Positions 9,111-18,386 of a DNA stretch of 50,982 nt are shown here, piece by piece. The first letter of the stretch is position 1. Each line of letters begins with the position of its first letter. The notes under the pieces were generated by a model, which saw nothing but the letters and a program-made list of their open reading frames with translations, was not told the origin of the DNA and made no database searches. The position numbers were made by a program, and so were the translations under genes. Source of the stretch: Verrucomicrobiales bacterium (lineage in GTDB: Bacteria; Verrucomicrobiota; Verrucomicrobiia; Verrucomicrobiales; DEV007); contig JAPYUT010000022.1 in NCBI GenBank assembly GCA_029940475.1, positions 1 to 50,982 of the forward strand, read 5' to 3'.

Positions 9111-9311
9111 AGAGATTTACCCCCCTGCAGTCCCTCCCCTCGAAGAGCTTGCCGGGAAATAAGCTAACGCACAGAAAAATACAATTCCCAGCGGTGCAGG
9201 CTGTCATGGTTCCCCGTAAAACCACCTGACCAGGGAAGGAAACCATGTCACCATAGGTTAACGGCAGGATCACCTCCGAACCATCCCCTGTTCCCCCCCG
9301 TTCCCCACGAA
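9111..9311. other. Intergenic stretch before the large CotH protein gene
   Basis: These 201 bases hold no convincing gene. An imperfect inverted repeat (TGTCATGGTT at 9202-9211 against AACCATGTCA at 9241-9250, nine of ten pairs) is present. I see no clear -35/-10 pair and no T-tailed terminator. Confidence 0.4.
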
Positions 9312-12300
9312 ATGTCCACGTTTAAAGTTGTTAATCTTCTGCTCGCCTCTGTGCTTGCATCGGCTCCTCTTTGCCGCGCCGACCTGGTCGCCCACTACGC
9401 CCTCGACGAGACAGATGATAGCGCCTCCCCCGCCGTTGACTCGCTGGGCAACAATCCCGGAAACATCATTGGCGGGGAAGCCAATCTCTCCAAGGGGGTG
9501 GCTTCGGCAATGCCTCATCTCAATACCGCATATCATTTCGAGATACGTGGCGGATTAAACATCGGCACCAGCCAGGCAGCCCGACCAAGTGACCAGTGGA
9601 CCATGACCTGGTGGATGCGGCCGGACACACTTGACCCGTTTGACCGCATCTACGAGAGCCTGGCCGGCACCGGCAACGATGGTAACGGCATCCGTATCGA
9701 CCTTGGCGGGTCGCCGGGAGACAGCCTGCGTGTCCTGTTGCGCGACGGCAACGGCTCAACCAGCACCTCACTCACCCATCCTCTCAACCTCACGGCTGAT
9801 AACTGGTATTTTTGCACCGTGCGATATGACTCAAGCCTCGGCAACGGGACGGCCCTGAAAATAACCGTCCTCCCCGCCGGCATCGATAATATTCCTGCCA
9901 ACACCGTCACGGCCGCCACCCGCTCGGCAAACTCACTTGGCACAGGCCCTATCACCATCCACGGCAGCGGGGCTTTCATTGCCGCTGATGATGCCGGTGC
10001 CTCCGGGGCCAATGACTTCGGCGGTTCACTTGATGACTTTTCAATCTTCCAGACCGGCGACACCTTCGGTGTCCTCAGCGATGAGCAAGTTGCCAGGATA
10101 CACAACATTGGCGCGCTTGCCTTTGACCCACCAGTGCCTGTGCCCGAGGTGCAGAGTTTCACCGTAAGCCCGGCAAATGCGGCAAGCGGTGACGTTGTCA
10201 CCCTGAGCTGGAATGTCTCCAACGCCAGTTCCGTGGAAATCGTACCCGATGTCGGACCTGTGGCCATCAGCGGTGAAACACAGGTTACCGTCACCGCCAC
10301 AAAAATTTACACCCTCAGTGCAACCAATGCCGAGGGCACAGTCACGGCCACCGCGCAGGTCACCGTGAATGATCAGTCCCTCCCTGCTCGCATCTCCGAG
10401 TTTGTGGCAAGCAATTCCGGCAGCCTGCTCGACGGCGACGGCAATGCCAGCGACTGGATTGAAATCCATAATCCCAACCTTTCAAACCTGGATATCTCCG
10501 GTTACCACCTGACAGACGATCCGCTTGAACCCGACAAGTGGCCATTCCCCCCGGACACGGTGCTGGCAGGTGGAGAATACCTTGTCGTCTTTGCCTCCGA
10601 CCGGCAGGTAGCGGACTATATTGATCCCGAAGGCAACCTGCACACCAGTTTTTCCCTGAACAGTGACGGTGAATACCTCGCCCTCGTTGCCACCGACGGC
10701 ATGACCGTCATCCAGGATTTTTTTCCCCAGTTTCCGCCAATCCCCGAGGACGTGTCCTACGGGACCGAGGGTTTCTTTACCGAGCCGACACCACGCGCTG
10801 TAAACAGTCCTGCCGGCGTGACGGGATTTGTGGAGGACACCTCGTTTAATATCGACCGCGGGTTCTTCTCCGCGCCCTTTGACCTTGTCATCAGCACCGC
10901 AACCGATGAAGCCGAAATCTACTACACCACCGACGGCAGTGCCCCCTCTCCATCCAGTGGCACGCTCTACACAGCCCCGCTAAAGGTCACTTCCACCACC
11001 GTTGTGCGCGCCGCAGCTTACAAGGATGACTTCGCGCCGACAAACATCGATACCCACACCTATCTCTTCCTCTCCGATGTCCTGGCCCAGCCAAACAACC
11101 CGCCGGGTCTGCCCCGCACCTGGGCCGGCAGGCCCGCCGACTACGAGATGGATCCCGACATCGTCACTGACCCCGACTACGCAACCGAACTGATCCCCGC
11201 ACTGCAGGCCTTCCCCACCCTCTCCGTTGCCATTGATCCAGGTGATTTCTACGGGGCACAGGGACTCTACCAGAACCCGCAAAGCCAGGGAGATGCCTGG
11301 GAACGCGCTGTCTCGGCGGAACTGATGGTGCACGATGACAGTGAGAAAGGCTTCCAGATTGAAGCGGGACTGCGCATCCAGGGCGGCAGCAGCCGCAACC
11401 CGGACACTCCCAAGCACAGCATGAGCCTGCGTTTCCGCAAACAATACGGACCCGGAAAGCTGCGCTATGACGTGTTCAGGGACGCGCCCGGCAGTGACAC
11501 CGCGACCGATGAGTTCGACTTCCTGCAACTGCGCTCCGGATACAACTTCGGCTGGGTGCATCGCCATTACTTCCAGTCTCGCCATGCACAATATAACCGT
11601 GACCAGTTCGCCAACGACCTCTACCTGGCAATGGGAAACCCGGGTTCACACGGACGCTGGGCACATCTCTACATCAACGGCCTCTACTGGGGAATTTATC
11701 ACCTGCACGAGCGTCCTGACGCGGACTATATGACCTCGTATTTCGGGAATTCCGAGGACGGATACGATGCAATCAACTCCGGTAGAGCCGCCAACGGCAG
11801 CATGACGGCCTACAACAGGATGACCTCGCTGGCCGCCGGCAACATCTCCGATCCCGACAATTACAAGGAACTCGGCAAACACCTGGATATCAATGCCTTC
11901 ATTGATTACATGCTGATGAATTTCTATACCGGCAACAGGGATTGGGACGGTCACAACTGGCGGGCTGCCGGACAGGGTCCAGGCGGTGAGCCATTCCGTT
12001 TCTTTCCCTGGGATAGCGAGTTCGCCATCTCACCGAATGGTGCGGGAGCAATCCAGAATCCCGCCCCGTTATCAGCCGCACTAACCGCCAATGTCACCTC
12101 AAAGAACGGCAACAACCGCCCCAGTGGCATCCATCAGGATCTCACGAACAATGAGGAATACCGCCTGCAGTTCGCCGATCACATCCGGCACCACATGTTT
12201 AACGGTGGGCCGCTCAGCCCCGAGGGTGCGACCGCCATCTGGCGGCACCGCTCGGATAAAATGAATTTACCGATCGTCGCCGAGTCAGCACGCTGGGGAG

Positions 12301-14027
12301 ACTTCCGCCGTGATGTCCAGGCCGGTTCACAGTGGAACTCCTCGCAATACGACCTCTATACCAGAAACGATCACTATTTCCCCGACCAGCAGTGGATCAT
12401 CACGACTTACCTGCAGCAGCGACGCGACATCGTCGTCAATCAACTGCGCAACCGCGACCTTTATCCGCAAACCGCCGCTCCCGATTACAATCAACACGGC
12501 GGGCTGGTGCCGACCGGGTTCCTCCTTTCGATGACCAATTCCAATGCCGGTGGCGTTATCTATTTCACTCTTGATGGGACCGATCCGCGCACAACTGCCG
12601 GTCCTGCCGAGGACATTGTGCTGCTGCAAGAAAATACACCGGCCACCGCCCTCGTGCAGAACACTGACGGCGGACTCGCAACAAGCTGGACGAACAACAA
12701 CTTTGACGACTCCAGCTGGCAGAGTGGCGCAACCGGCATCGGCTTTGAGAGTACTGCGGCTCATTATGATCCGCTGACCAACCTTTATGTCCCGCAAATG
12801 AACGGGGTGAACTCCTCCTGCCTGGTCAGGGTGGCCTTTTCCGTGGCCGATCAGGCCACCCTCGGGAGCATCGCAGGACTTACGCTGAACATGAAATACG
12901 ATGACGGCTACAGTGCCTTCATCAACGGTAAGTTTGTCGGCGGCAGGAACAATCCGGCAACCCTCGCCTGGAACTCACGCGCAACGACAAGTCACCCCGA
13001 TTCACAGGCCCTGCTCTATGACCAGCTTGATATCTCCGCCGCAATTCCCAACCTGCAAATCGGTAGCAACATGCTGGCAATACAGGGATTGAACGTCTCG
13101 CCGGGCAGCAGCGATTTCCTCATTGTGCCGCAGATCACCTATACAACGGGTGTCGCCAACGGCGTTTCACAATCAGCGCAAGTCTACAACAACCCGGTAG
13201 AACTAACCTCCAGCGGGCCGGTGAACGCCCGCATCCTGGAAAACGGCACCTGGTCGGCACTCAACAGTGCCGGGTTTATCGTCGGCTCGCCGGCAAATAC
13301 AAGCAACCTGGTCGTTTCTGAAATCCACTACAACCCGGCCGGCGCGGAAGAAGCCGATGAATTCATTGAGCTTATGAATATTTCCGGCGAACCGGTGCAG
13401 CTGGCAGGCGTAAGTTTTTCCGCCGGCTTGACCTACACCTTCCCGATCACCAGTGAGCTTGCCGGTGGTGCCCGCATCTTCCTAACACCCGCCGACTACA
13501 CCGGCAACCTCGACAATGGCGGCGAGCAACTCACCCTGCTTGATACCGCAGGGGCAATCATTGAAAGCTTCACCTACAATGACCGCTCTCCCTGGCCCGA
13601 GGCTCCGGACGGTAACGGCCCGAGCCTTGTCAGGATCGCCCCCGGTTTACAACTCGACCCGAGCCTGCCGTCAAGCTGGCGCTCAAGCAGCAGTTCCGGA
13701 GGTAACCCCGGTGCCTCGGATGCCACATCCTTCACCGGCGGGGACATCCTCGCATACGCGCTGGGGCCGTCTGCTTCATTACATACCGGCATTGAGGACG
13801 GTCATCTCAGTCTCGATTACTCACGCAAGCTCTCTGCAGACGACATCATCTACACCATCGAGATCTCCACAGACCTGACCACATGGAAAAGCGGTGACAC
13901 TTTCACCAGGACAATTGATGAACGCCTGCCGCAACCGGACGGCACCACTGTAATGATTACCCGATCACTTGTTCCCGTCTCCGACTCACCCAGACAATAC
14001 CTGCGCCTGAGGGTAACAAAACGCTGA
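9312..14027 (+). CDS. Large secreted LamG / lamin-tail / CotH-kinase-like protein
   Basis: The 1571-residue product has a Sec signal (hydrophobic LLLASVLASA, cleavage near CRA-DLVAHY). By eye the domains are LamG-like lectin fold (25-260), an Ig-like module (about 275-355), lamin-tail domain (about 358-470, SEFVASNSGSLLDGDGNASD), chitobiase C-terminal-like module (about 510-580, EIYYTTDGSAPS), CotH-type kinase-like domain (about 640-1000, with GIYHLHERPDADY and the FFPWDSEF metal-site-like motif), a second chitobiase-type module (GVIYFTLDGTDPR), a beta-sandwich insertion, a second lamin tail (SEIHYNPAGAEEADEF) and a C-terminal module IEISTDLTTW ... YLRLRV. CotH of Bacillus is a protein kinase of spore coat proteins; the role of these extracellular homologues is unknown. 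This architecture recurs in Verrucomicrobiota. Confidence 0.85.
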   Translation: MSTFKVVNLLLASVLASAPLCRADLVAHYALDETDDSASPAVDSLGNNPGNIIGGEANLSKGVASAMPHLNTAYHFEIRGGLNIGTSQAARPSDQWTMTWWMRPDTLDPFDRIYESLAGTGNDGNGIRIDLGGSPGDSLRVLLRDGNGSTSTSLTHPLNLTADNWYFCTVRYDSSLGNGTALKITVLPAGIDNIPANTVTAATRSANSLGTGPITIHGSGAFIAADDAGASGANDFGGSLDDFSIFQTGDTFGVLSDEQVARIHNIGALAFDPPVPVPEVQSFTVSPANAASGDVVTLSWNVSNASSVEIVPDVGPVAISGETQVTVTATKIYTLSATNAEGTVTATAQVTVNDQSLPARISEFVASNSGSLLDGDGNASDWIEIHNPNLSNLDISGYHLTDDPLEPDKWPFPPDTVLAGGEYLVVFASDRQVADYIDPEGNLHTSFSLNSDGEYLALVATDGMTVIQDFFPQFPPIPEDVSYGTEGFFTEPTPRAVNSPAGVTGFVEDTSFNIDRGFFSAPFDLVISTATDEAEIYYTTDGSAPSPSSGTLYTAPLKVTSTTVVRAAAYKDDFAPTNIDTHTYLFLSDVLAQPNNPPGLPRTWAGRPADYEMDPDIVTDPDYATELIPALQAFPTLSVAIDPGDFYGAQGLYQNPQSQGDAWERAVSAELMVHDDSEKGFQIEAGLRIQGGSSRNPDTPKHSMSLRFRKQYGPGKLRYDVFRDAPGSDTATDEFDFLQLRSGYNFGWVHRHYFQSRHAQYNRDQFANDLYLAMGNPGSHGRWAHLYINGLYWGIYHLHERPDADYMTSYFGNSEDGYDAINSGRAANGSMTAYNRMTSLAAGNISDPDNYKELGKHLDINAFIDYMLMNFYTGNRDWDGHNWRAAGQGPGGEPFRFFPWDSEFAISPNGAGAIQNPAPLSAALTANVTSKNGNNRPSGIHQDLTNNEEYRLQFADHIRHHMFNGGPLSPEGATAIWRHRSDKMNLPIVAESARWGDFRRDVQAGSQWNSSQYDLYTRNDHYFPDQQWIITTYLQQRRDIVVNQLRNRDLYPQTAAPDYNQHGGLVPTGFLLSMTNSNAGGVIYFTLDGTDPRTTAGPAEDIVLLQENTPATALVQNTDGGLATSWTNNNFDDSSWQSGATGIGFESTAAHYDPLTNLYVPQMNGVNSSCLVRVAFSVADQATLGSIAGLTLNMKYDDGYSAFINGKFVGGRNNPATLAWNSRATTSHPDSQALLYDQLDISAAIPNLQIGSNMLAIQGLNVSPGSSDFLIVPQITYTTGVANGVSQSAQVYNNPVELTSSGPVNARILENGTWSALNSAGFIVGSPANTSNLVVSEIHYNPAGAEEADEFIELMNISGEPVQLAGVSFSAGLTYTFPITSELAGGARIFLTPADYTGNLDNGGEQLTLLDTAGAIIESFTYNDRSPWPEAPDGNGPSLVRIAPGLQLDPSLPSSWRSSSSSGGNPGASDATSFTGGDILAYALGPSASLHTGIEDGHLSLDYSRKLSADDIIYTIEISTDLTTWKSGDTFTRTIDERLPQPDGTTVMITRSLVPVSDSPRQYLRLRVTKR

Positions 14028-14041
14028 AGAGCACAGGATAT

Positions 14042-14055
14042 GGCACAGCAGTGCC
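14042..14055. terminator. Possible bidirectional hairpin between convergent genes
   Basis: GGCAC-AGCA-GTGCC forms a 5-bp stem with a 4-base loop exactly between the stop of the CotH gene and the stop of the LolC-like gene. It has no U-run on either side, so it is at best a weak terminator. Confidence 0.3.
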
Positions 14056-15411
14056 TCAATTCCTCAGTGCCTTGGCGGGATCCAGGCGGGCGACCATGTA
14101 AGCAGGCGGCAATGCAGCCAAGGTGCAAAGCACAAACGCACCAACACAGATGATGGCAATGTCACCGCTCACAATCTGTGCCGGAATCTCCGACACTCCA
14201 TACATCTCCTCAGGAAAGATCATCAGTCCCATGCTCTCTGCCAGGAAATCGCGCAATGTGTTGCGATAATGCAGCACCAATGCACCGATCCCCATCCCCG
14301 ACAGGGAACCGACAAGCCCGACAATCATCCCCTGCCCGATAAAAACCCCGACAATCTGCCAAACCCGGGCTCCCAGGGCCTTCATGACACCGATCTCCTG
14401 TCGCTTCTGAACAGTCACGGTGATCATCGTGTTCATTGTGCTGAAAGCCGCCACGAGAATAATAAAGAACAATACGAAATACATCATGCCCCGCTCATTG
14501 CGCACCGTGTCAAAGAGCTGTTTGTTACGTTGAATCCAGCTCTCCGAAACCCAGTTGGCGGGGAGTTCCAAACGAATCGAGTCCCGGTTGACCAGGTCCG
14601 CCCTGAAAGGATCCTTTAATTCAAGGGAAATGCCGTGGACATCTGCATCGAGCTCATAAAGATCCTGCCCGATTTCCAGCGGTACCAGGATCATGTCGCC
14701 ATAGCGCACCGAGTCAAAAATCCCGGTAACTACCAGGTCCTTGGGCGTCTGGATGCTTGCGGTGAGCTCCTTGACCCTTGCCCGGAGTTGCTCATCACTG
14801 AGTTTATCATCATCTGTGGCCTCGAGGAGCTCACCAACAATCGGTGCAATGTCAACGGTCGAGAAGGCTTCAATATGTGCCCCCAGGCCGATGCCGGGAT
14901 TGTTGCGCACGAACTGCAGGGAAACCAGGCATCCGAATTTTCCCTCTTGCGCCTTGTATCCAAGATCAAACTCACCTGCCTCAATGATCTCCCCGATGCG
15001 CTTGTTCAGTGAACCCCCGTCCTGCTCAACGCCCATCATCATCAGTGCCGCCTGCCGCCGGGCACCTTGTGGACCGAACTGCAGCAAAACCTGCCCCATC
15101 ACGTAAGGATCTGCGGACACAACTTCCGGGATCTTCTTGAGATCCTGCATTACAATGTCCCATCTGCCTTGCTCCTGATCAGGATCCCAGGGCTCCACTC
15201 CGCGATGTTGCTCCACCCGCAAGTGAGGTTCAAAACCCAGGATAAGTTCCTCGAGCCTTTTCTCAAAGCCGGTCATCACCGCAATCACCACGATGAGGAC
15301 TGTGACACCGAGTGTCACGCCAACAATCGAGATCAGGGTAATGATCGAGACATAGGTCCGCTTCGGCTTGAGATACCGTAAAGCTATAAACAGGCTGAAA
15401 TTCTTGAGCAC
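14056..15411 (-). CDS. LolC/E-type (FtsX-like) lipoprotein-releasing ABC permease
   Basis: The 451-residue product has the LolC/E pattern: one N-terminal membrane segment (about 25-50, preceded by LRYLKPKRTYVSIITLIS in part), a large periplasmic domain, and three C-terminal membrane segments with the FtsX signature (VQKRQEIGVMKALGA near residue 335). LolCDE extracts lipoproteins from the inner membrane and hands them to LolA. The start is GTG at 15411, giving MLKNFSLFIALRYL, 64 bases after the lysS stop; lysS next to this gene suggests co-transcription. The ATPase partner LolD is not in this window: downstream is the convergent CotH gene. A general MacB-like role is the alternative. Confidence 0.85.
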   Translation of the reverse strand: MLKNFSLFIALRYLKPKRTYVSIITLISIVGVTLGVTVLIVVIAVMTGFEKRLEELILGFEPHLRVEQHRGVEPWDPDQEQGRWDIVMQDLKKIPEVVSADPYVMGQVLLQFGPQGARRQAALMMMGVEQDGGSLNKRIGEIIEAGEFDLGYKAQEGKFGCLVSLQFVRNNPGIGLGAHIEAFSTVDIAPIVGELLEATDDDKLSDEQLRARVKELTASIQTPKDLVVTGIFDSVRYGDMILVPLEIGQDLYELDADVHGISLELKDPFRADLVNRDSIRLELPANWVSESWIQRNKQLFDTVRNERGMMYFVLFFIILVAAFSTMNTMITVTVQKRQEIGVMKALGARVWQIVGVFIGQGMIVGLVGSLSGMGIGALVLHYRNTLRDFLAESMGLMIFPEEMYGVSEIPAQIVSGDIAIICVGAFVLCTLAALPPAYMVARLDPAKALRN

Positions 15412-15475
15412 TTGGGTGCGGGAAAATCTTGGACTACCACAAAGTGAAAAACGATCGGCAATGAATTAATTCAAG

Positions 15476-16981
15476 TCAGTCTTCCCCTGCTGATCGCTTC
15501 AACTGGGGAAAAAGCACCACATCGCGGATCGATTCAGCACCGGTCAACATCATTACCAGGCGATCGATACCAACCCCGATACCGCCGGCCGGAGGCATGC
15601 CGTGCTCAAGGGCAAGCAGAAACTCCTCGTCAACCTTCTGTGTCTCCCCCCCCGCCTGCTGCTCCAGGCGCTGGCGCTGCACGTCCGGGTCATTGAGCTC
15701 GGAATACCCGGGAGAAATCTCCTGGCCATTGATGATCAGTTCATAAACGTCGACGAGCGAATCATCAGCAGTGTTCTGCTTGGCAAGCGGCACCAGTTCC
15801 TTCGGCACATGGGTCACGTAAAGTGGATCAAAGGTGTGCTCCTCGACGAGTTTCTCGAAAACCTGCTGGGTAATTTCATAATCCTCCATATCCGCGGATA
15901 TCTCGACACCCAGCCCGCTACATTTCCCGCAACGCTCTTCCGGGGAAATCTCAAACCAGTCCTCGCCGGCGACACCCTTGATGAGGTCACGGTATGGAGC
16001 GCGCTTCCACGGGCGCTTAAGGTTAATTGTCCTCGTTACCTCGCCCGCGCCATTGCGATGTTCAATCTCCAGTCCGCCGCAGAATTTCTCAGCCATGCCG
16101 CAGACCATCTCCTCGACAAGGTCGGCCATGGCTTCAAAGTCGGCATACGCCCAGTAAGCTTCAAGCATGGTGAACTCGGGATTGTGCCGGCGACTGATTC
16201 CCTCATTGCGGAAATTACGGTTGAGTTCAAAGACCCTGGTCATCCCCCCCACCAGCAGACGCTTGAGGAATAACTCGGGAGCTATGCGCATATAAAGCGG
16301 CATATCCAGCGCATTGTGGAACGTCTCAAAGGGCTGTGCCGCGGCTCCTCCCGGAACATCCTGCAACATCGGCGTCTCGACTTCAATAAATCCGCGCTGC
16401 TGAAGAAAACTCCTGATTTCATTGACCATCAATGAACGCTTCAGGAAAATATCACGACTGCCCTCATTGGACATCAGGTCAAGATATCGTTGCCGGTAGC
16501 GGGTCTCCTTGTCAGCGAGCCCGTGGTATTTGTCGGGCATCGGCCGCAACGATTTCGACAGCACCTTGAATGCCTCCGTCTTTACTGTTGGCTCTCCCAC
16601 CTTGGTGTTGAAGGTCTCCCCCTCAATACCGATCCAGTCACCAAGGTCAAGCTGGCTGAAAATCTCAATCTGCTCCTCACCGAGCGCCTTGGCATTCAGG
16701 TAGCACTGGATGCGCCCGCGAAAATCAGAAACATCAAAGAAATGGCTCTTGCCCATGTCCCGGTGCGCTGTAATGCGCCCGGCGATCCTTACCTTTTTCC
16801 CCTCTTCAAAATTGACCCGCAGATCATTAATCTCGTGATCAGTCTCAAAGCGTCCGCCGAAGGGATCGACTCCAAGCTCACGCAGGCGCGCCAGCTTCTC
16901 CCGCCGGACAGCAATAAGCTCAGCTTCGGGGCTCTTGGGAACTGTATCAGATTCATCAGGCATTCGCAGCATACAAAACAT
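15476..16981 (-). CDS. lysS: Lysine--tRNA ligase, class II
   Basis: This cytoplasmic enzyme charges tRNA-Lys. The 501-residue length is normal. It has the N-terminal OB-fold anticodon-binding domain (about 60-150, VRIAGRITAHRDMGKSHFFD), class II motif 2 (FRNEGISRRHNPEFTMLE) and motif 3 (GIGVGIDRLVMMLTG then SIRDVVLFP near the end). In-frame ATG codons occur at 16981, 16972 and 16963; the third would begin MPDESDTVPK and is equally credible. The stop is TGA, which shows that TGA serves as a normal stop in this genome. The LolC-like gene follows on the same strand. Confidence 0.97.
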   Translation of the reverse strand: MFCMLRMPDESDTVPKSPEAELIAVRREKLARLRELGVDPFGGRFETDHEINDLRVNFEEGKKVRIAGRITAHRDMGKSHFFDVSDFRGRIQCYLNAKALGEEQIEIFSQLDLGDWIGIEGETFNTKVGEPTVKTEAFKVLSKSLRPMPDKYHGLADKETRYRQRYLDLMSNEGSRDIFLKRSLMVNEIRSFLQQRGFIEVETPMLQDVPGGAAAQPFETFHNALDMPLYMRIAPELFLKRLLVGGMTRVFELNRNFRNEGISRRHNPEFTMLEAYWAYADFEAMADLVEEMVCGMAEKFCGGLEIEHRNGAGEVTRTINLKRPWKRAPYRDLIKGVAGEDWFEISPEERCGKCSGLGVEISADMEDYEITQQVFEKLVEEHTFDPLYVTHVPKELVPLAKQNTADDSLVDVYELIINGQEISPGYSELNDPDVQRQRLEQQAGGETQKVDEEFLLALEHGMPPAGGIGVGIDRLVMMLTGAESIRDVVLFPQLKRSAGED

Positions 16982-17038
16982 CGCTTACCCGGCTGAACAA
17001 GGGGGAAATCATCACCCGTCGCGGATTAAAACAGGCCA

Positions 17039-18346
17039 CTAATTGCGCTGCACGCGGTAAAAACCCATGGCAGATGCCGGATTTATGACTTCAAAGGGAC
17101 CAAAGGAGGTTATATCCCCTCCGGAGAGAATACTGTCATCCACATCAACCTCCCAGCCTGTAAGGTCGGAAGAATAGAAAAGTGTGTATGTCTGACCCGG
17201 CTCGGATACCCACCAAAGGGTAAGCGTATCAGCATCCCTGTCATAAAGGACGGACTGGATCTCCAGTGCCTTGCCGGATCCGGGCAAACCGTCAAACTGG
17301 ATCTCCGAGAACTGCATGGAGTTCGCGCCGGCAACCGACTTCACCGTGCGGACAAGGAACTTGTACGATGTATAGCTTGTCGAGTTGTTGAAAGTTACCG
17401 GGGATGCCTCGGCAAACCGCTCGGACGGAAGGGCAATGCTTCCTGAGGCCACCGGGATCCACTGTTCTGCTTTGCCATCGGAATGTTCAACACTGCGGAT
17501 GCGGTCATTGGTGGCAAACAATTCCCAGCGAACCGGGTCACGCTCAGCGAAATCGTTGGCTGAACTCATGGTGAAGCCACTCACCGCTGAGCGGCCGATG
17601 CCGGGTGTAACGATGAAGCCGGAATTCTCGCGGCCACGGTTCAGGTATTTGGTGCTGGTATTGCCGTCAATGCCACGGAAAGCCTCCTCATTCACCGGCG
17701 AATCGCTCTCGGGGGATCCCCGGTGGATGGCAATGATCGGGTCACCAGGGGCAAGGACCGATTGCCCCTGGCCATCGGGTTGCGTAAAAAACTCAATCTC
17801 CGAGAACTGCATGGAATTCGCGCGGGGGGCATCCTTGAGTTCCGTCACGATAAAGCAATAAGAGGAATAGCTTACATTGTTGCCAAAGCTCACCACGGGT
17901 GCTGCAGTAAAGCGGGCATCGGGAAGTGATCGCTCACCGCTTGCCACCAGTGTCCATTGCTCGGCATTGCCGGCGCTGTGACTGGTGCTGGAAACCTCAT
18001 CATTGGTACCATAAATCACATAGCCTGCCGGGTCACGGGGAGACTCATCATTGGCAGTGGTGATCCGGAAACTCTGGATCGCCGCCGCCCCTGATGCGGG
18101 AGTGACAATGAACCCGGAATTCTCGCGGCCGAAATTCAGGTATTTGGTACTCGTGTTGCCGTCAATGACATTGGATGCCTCCTCGTTTCCCGGGGAACTG
18201 CTGCGTGAGGAGTAGTCCTCATCAATGGCAATAATGACATCACCGGGAGAGAGCAATGGCTCGGCATGAAGCGGATAAGCGGCACAGCTGATCAATAAAA
18301 AAGCGCAAATAAGAGCCCTTAAGTGAAATGCTGGTAAAATTATCAT
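17039..18346 (-). CDS. Secreted protein with two tandem discoidin-like repeats
   Basis: The 435-residue product has a Sec signal (ALICAFLLISCAAYPLHA) and two closely similar domains of about 155 residues, each starting LSPGDVIIAID or LAPGDPIIAIH. They share N-EEA-x2-x-IDGNTSTKYLN-x-GRENSGFIVTP, the ending NSMQFSEI-x-F and discoidin/F5-8C-like features. Such domains usually bind carbohydrate. The C-terminal 75 residues form the module TYTLFYSSDLTGWEV ... GFYRVQRN, seen at the end of many exported proteins of this phylum. The ATG at 18346 is preceded by GGAGG only two bases away. It is divergent from the PVC-type haem protein, whose C-terminus also carries a discoidin-like domain, so both may act on the same polymer or surface. 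Confidence 0.8.
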   Translation of the reverse strand: MIILPAFHLRALICAFLLISCAAYPLHAEPLLSPGDVIIAIDEDYSSRSSSPGNEEASNVIDGNTSTKYLNFGRENSGFIVTPASGAAAIQSFRITTANDESPRDPAGYVIYGTNDEVSSTSHSAGNAEQWTLVASGERSLPDARFTAAPVVSFGNNVSYSSYCFIVTELKDAPRANSMQFSEIEFFTQPDGQGQSVLAPGDPIIAIHRGSPESDSPVNEEAFRGIDGNTSTKYLNRGRENSGFIVTPGIGRSAVSGFTMSSANDFAERDPVRWELFATNDRIRSVEHSDGKAEQWIPVASGSIALPSERFAEASPVTFNNSTSYTSYKFLVRTVKSVAGANSMQFSEIQFDGLPGSGKALEIQSVLYDRDADTLTLWWVSEPGQTYTLFYSSDLTGWEVDVDDSILSGGDITSFGPFEVINPASAMGFYRVQRN

Positions 18347-18386
18347 GACCTCCGGTCAGTAAAAAAAACTTTATCCCGACACATTA

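Noticed and set aside
9650..10300. Antisense frame of 216 codons within the CotH gene
   Set aside because: High GC makes long chance frames common here; the plus-strand domains are clear.
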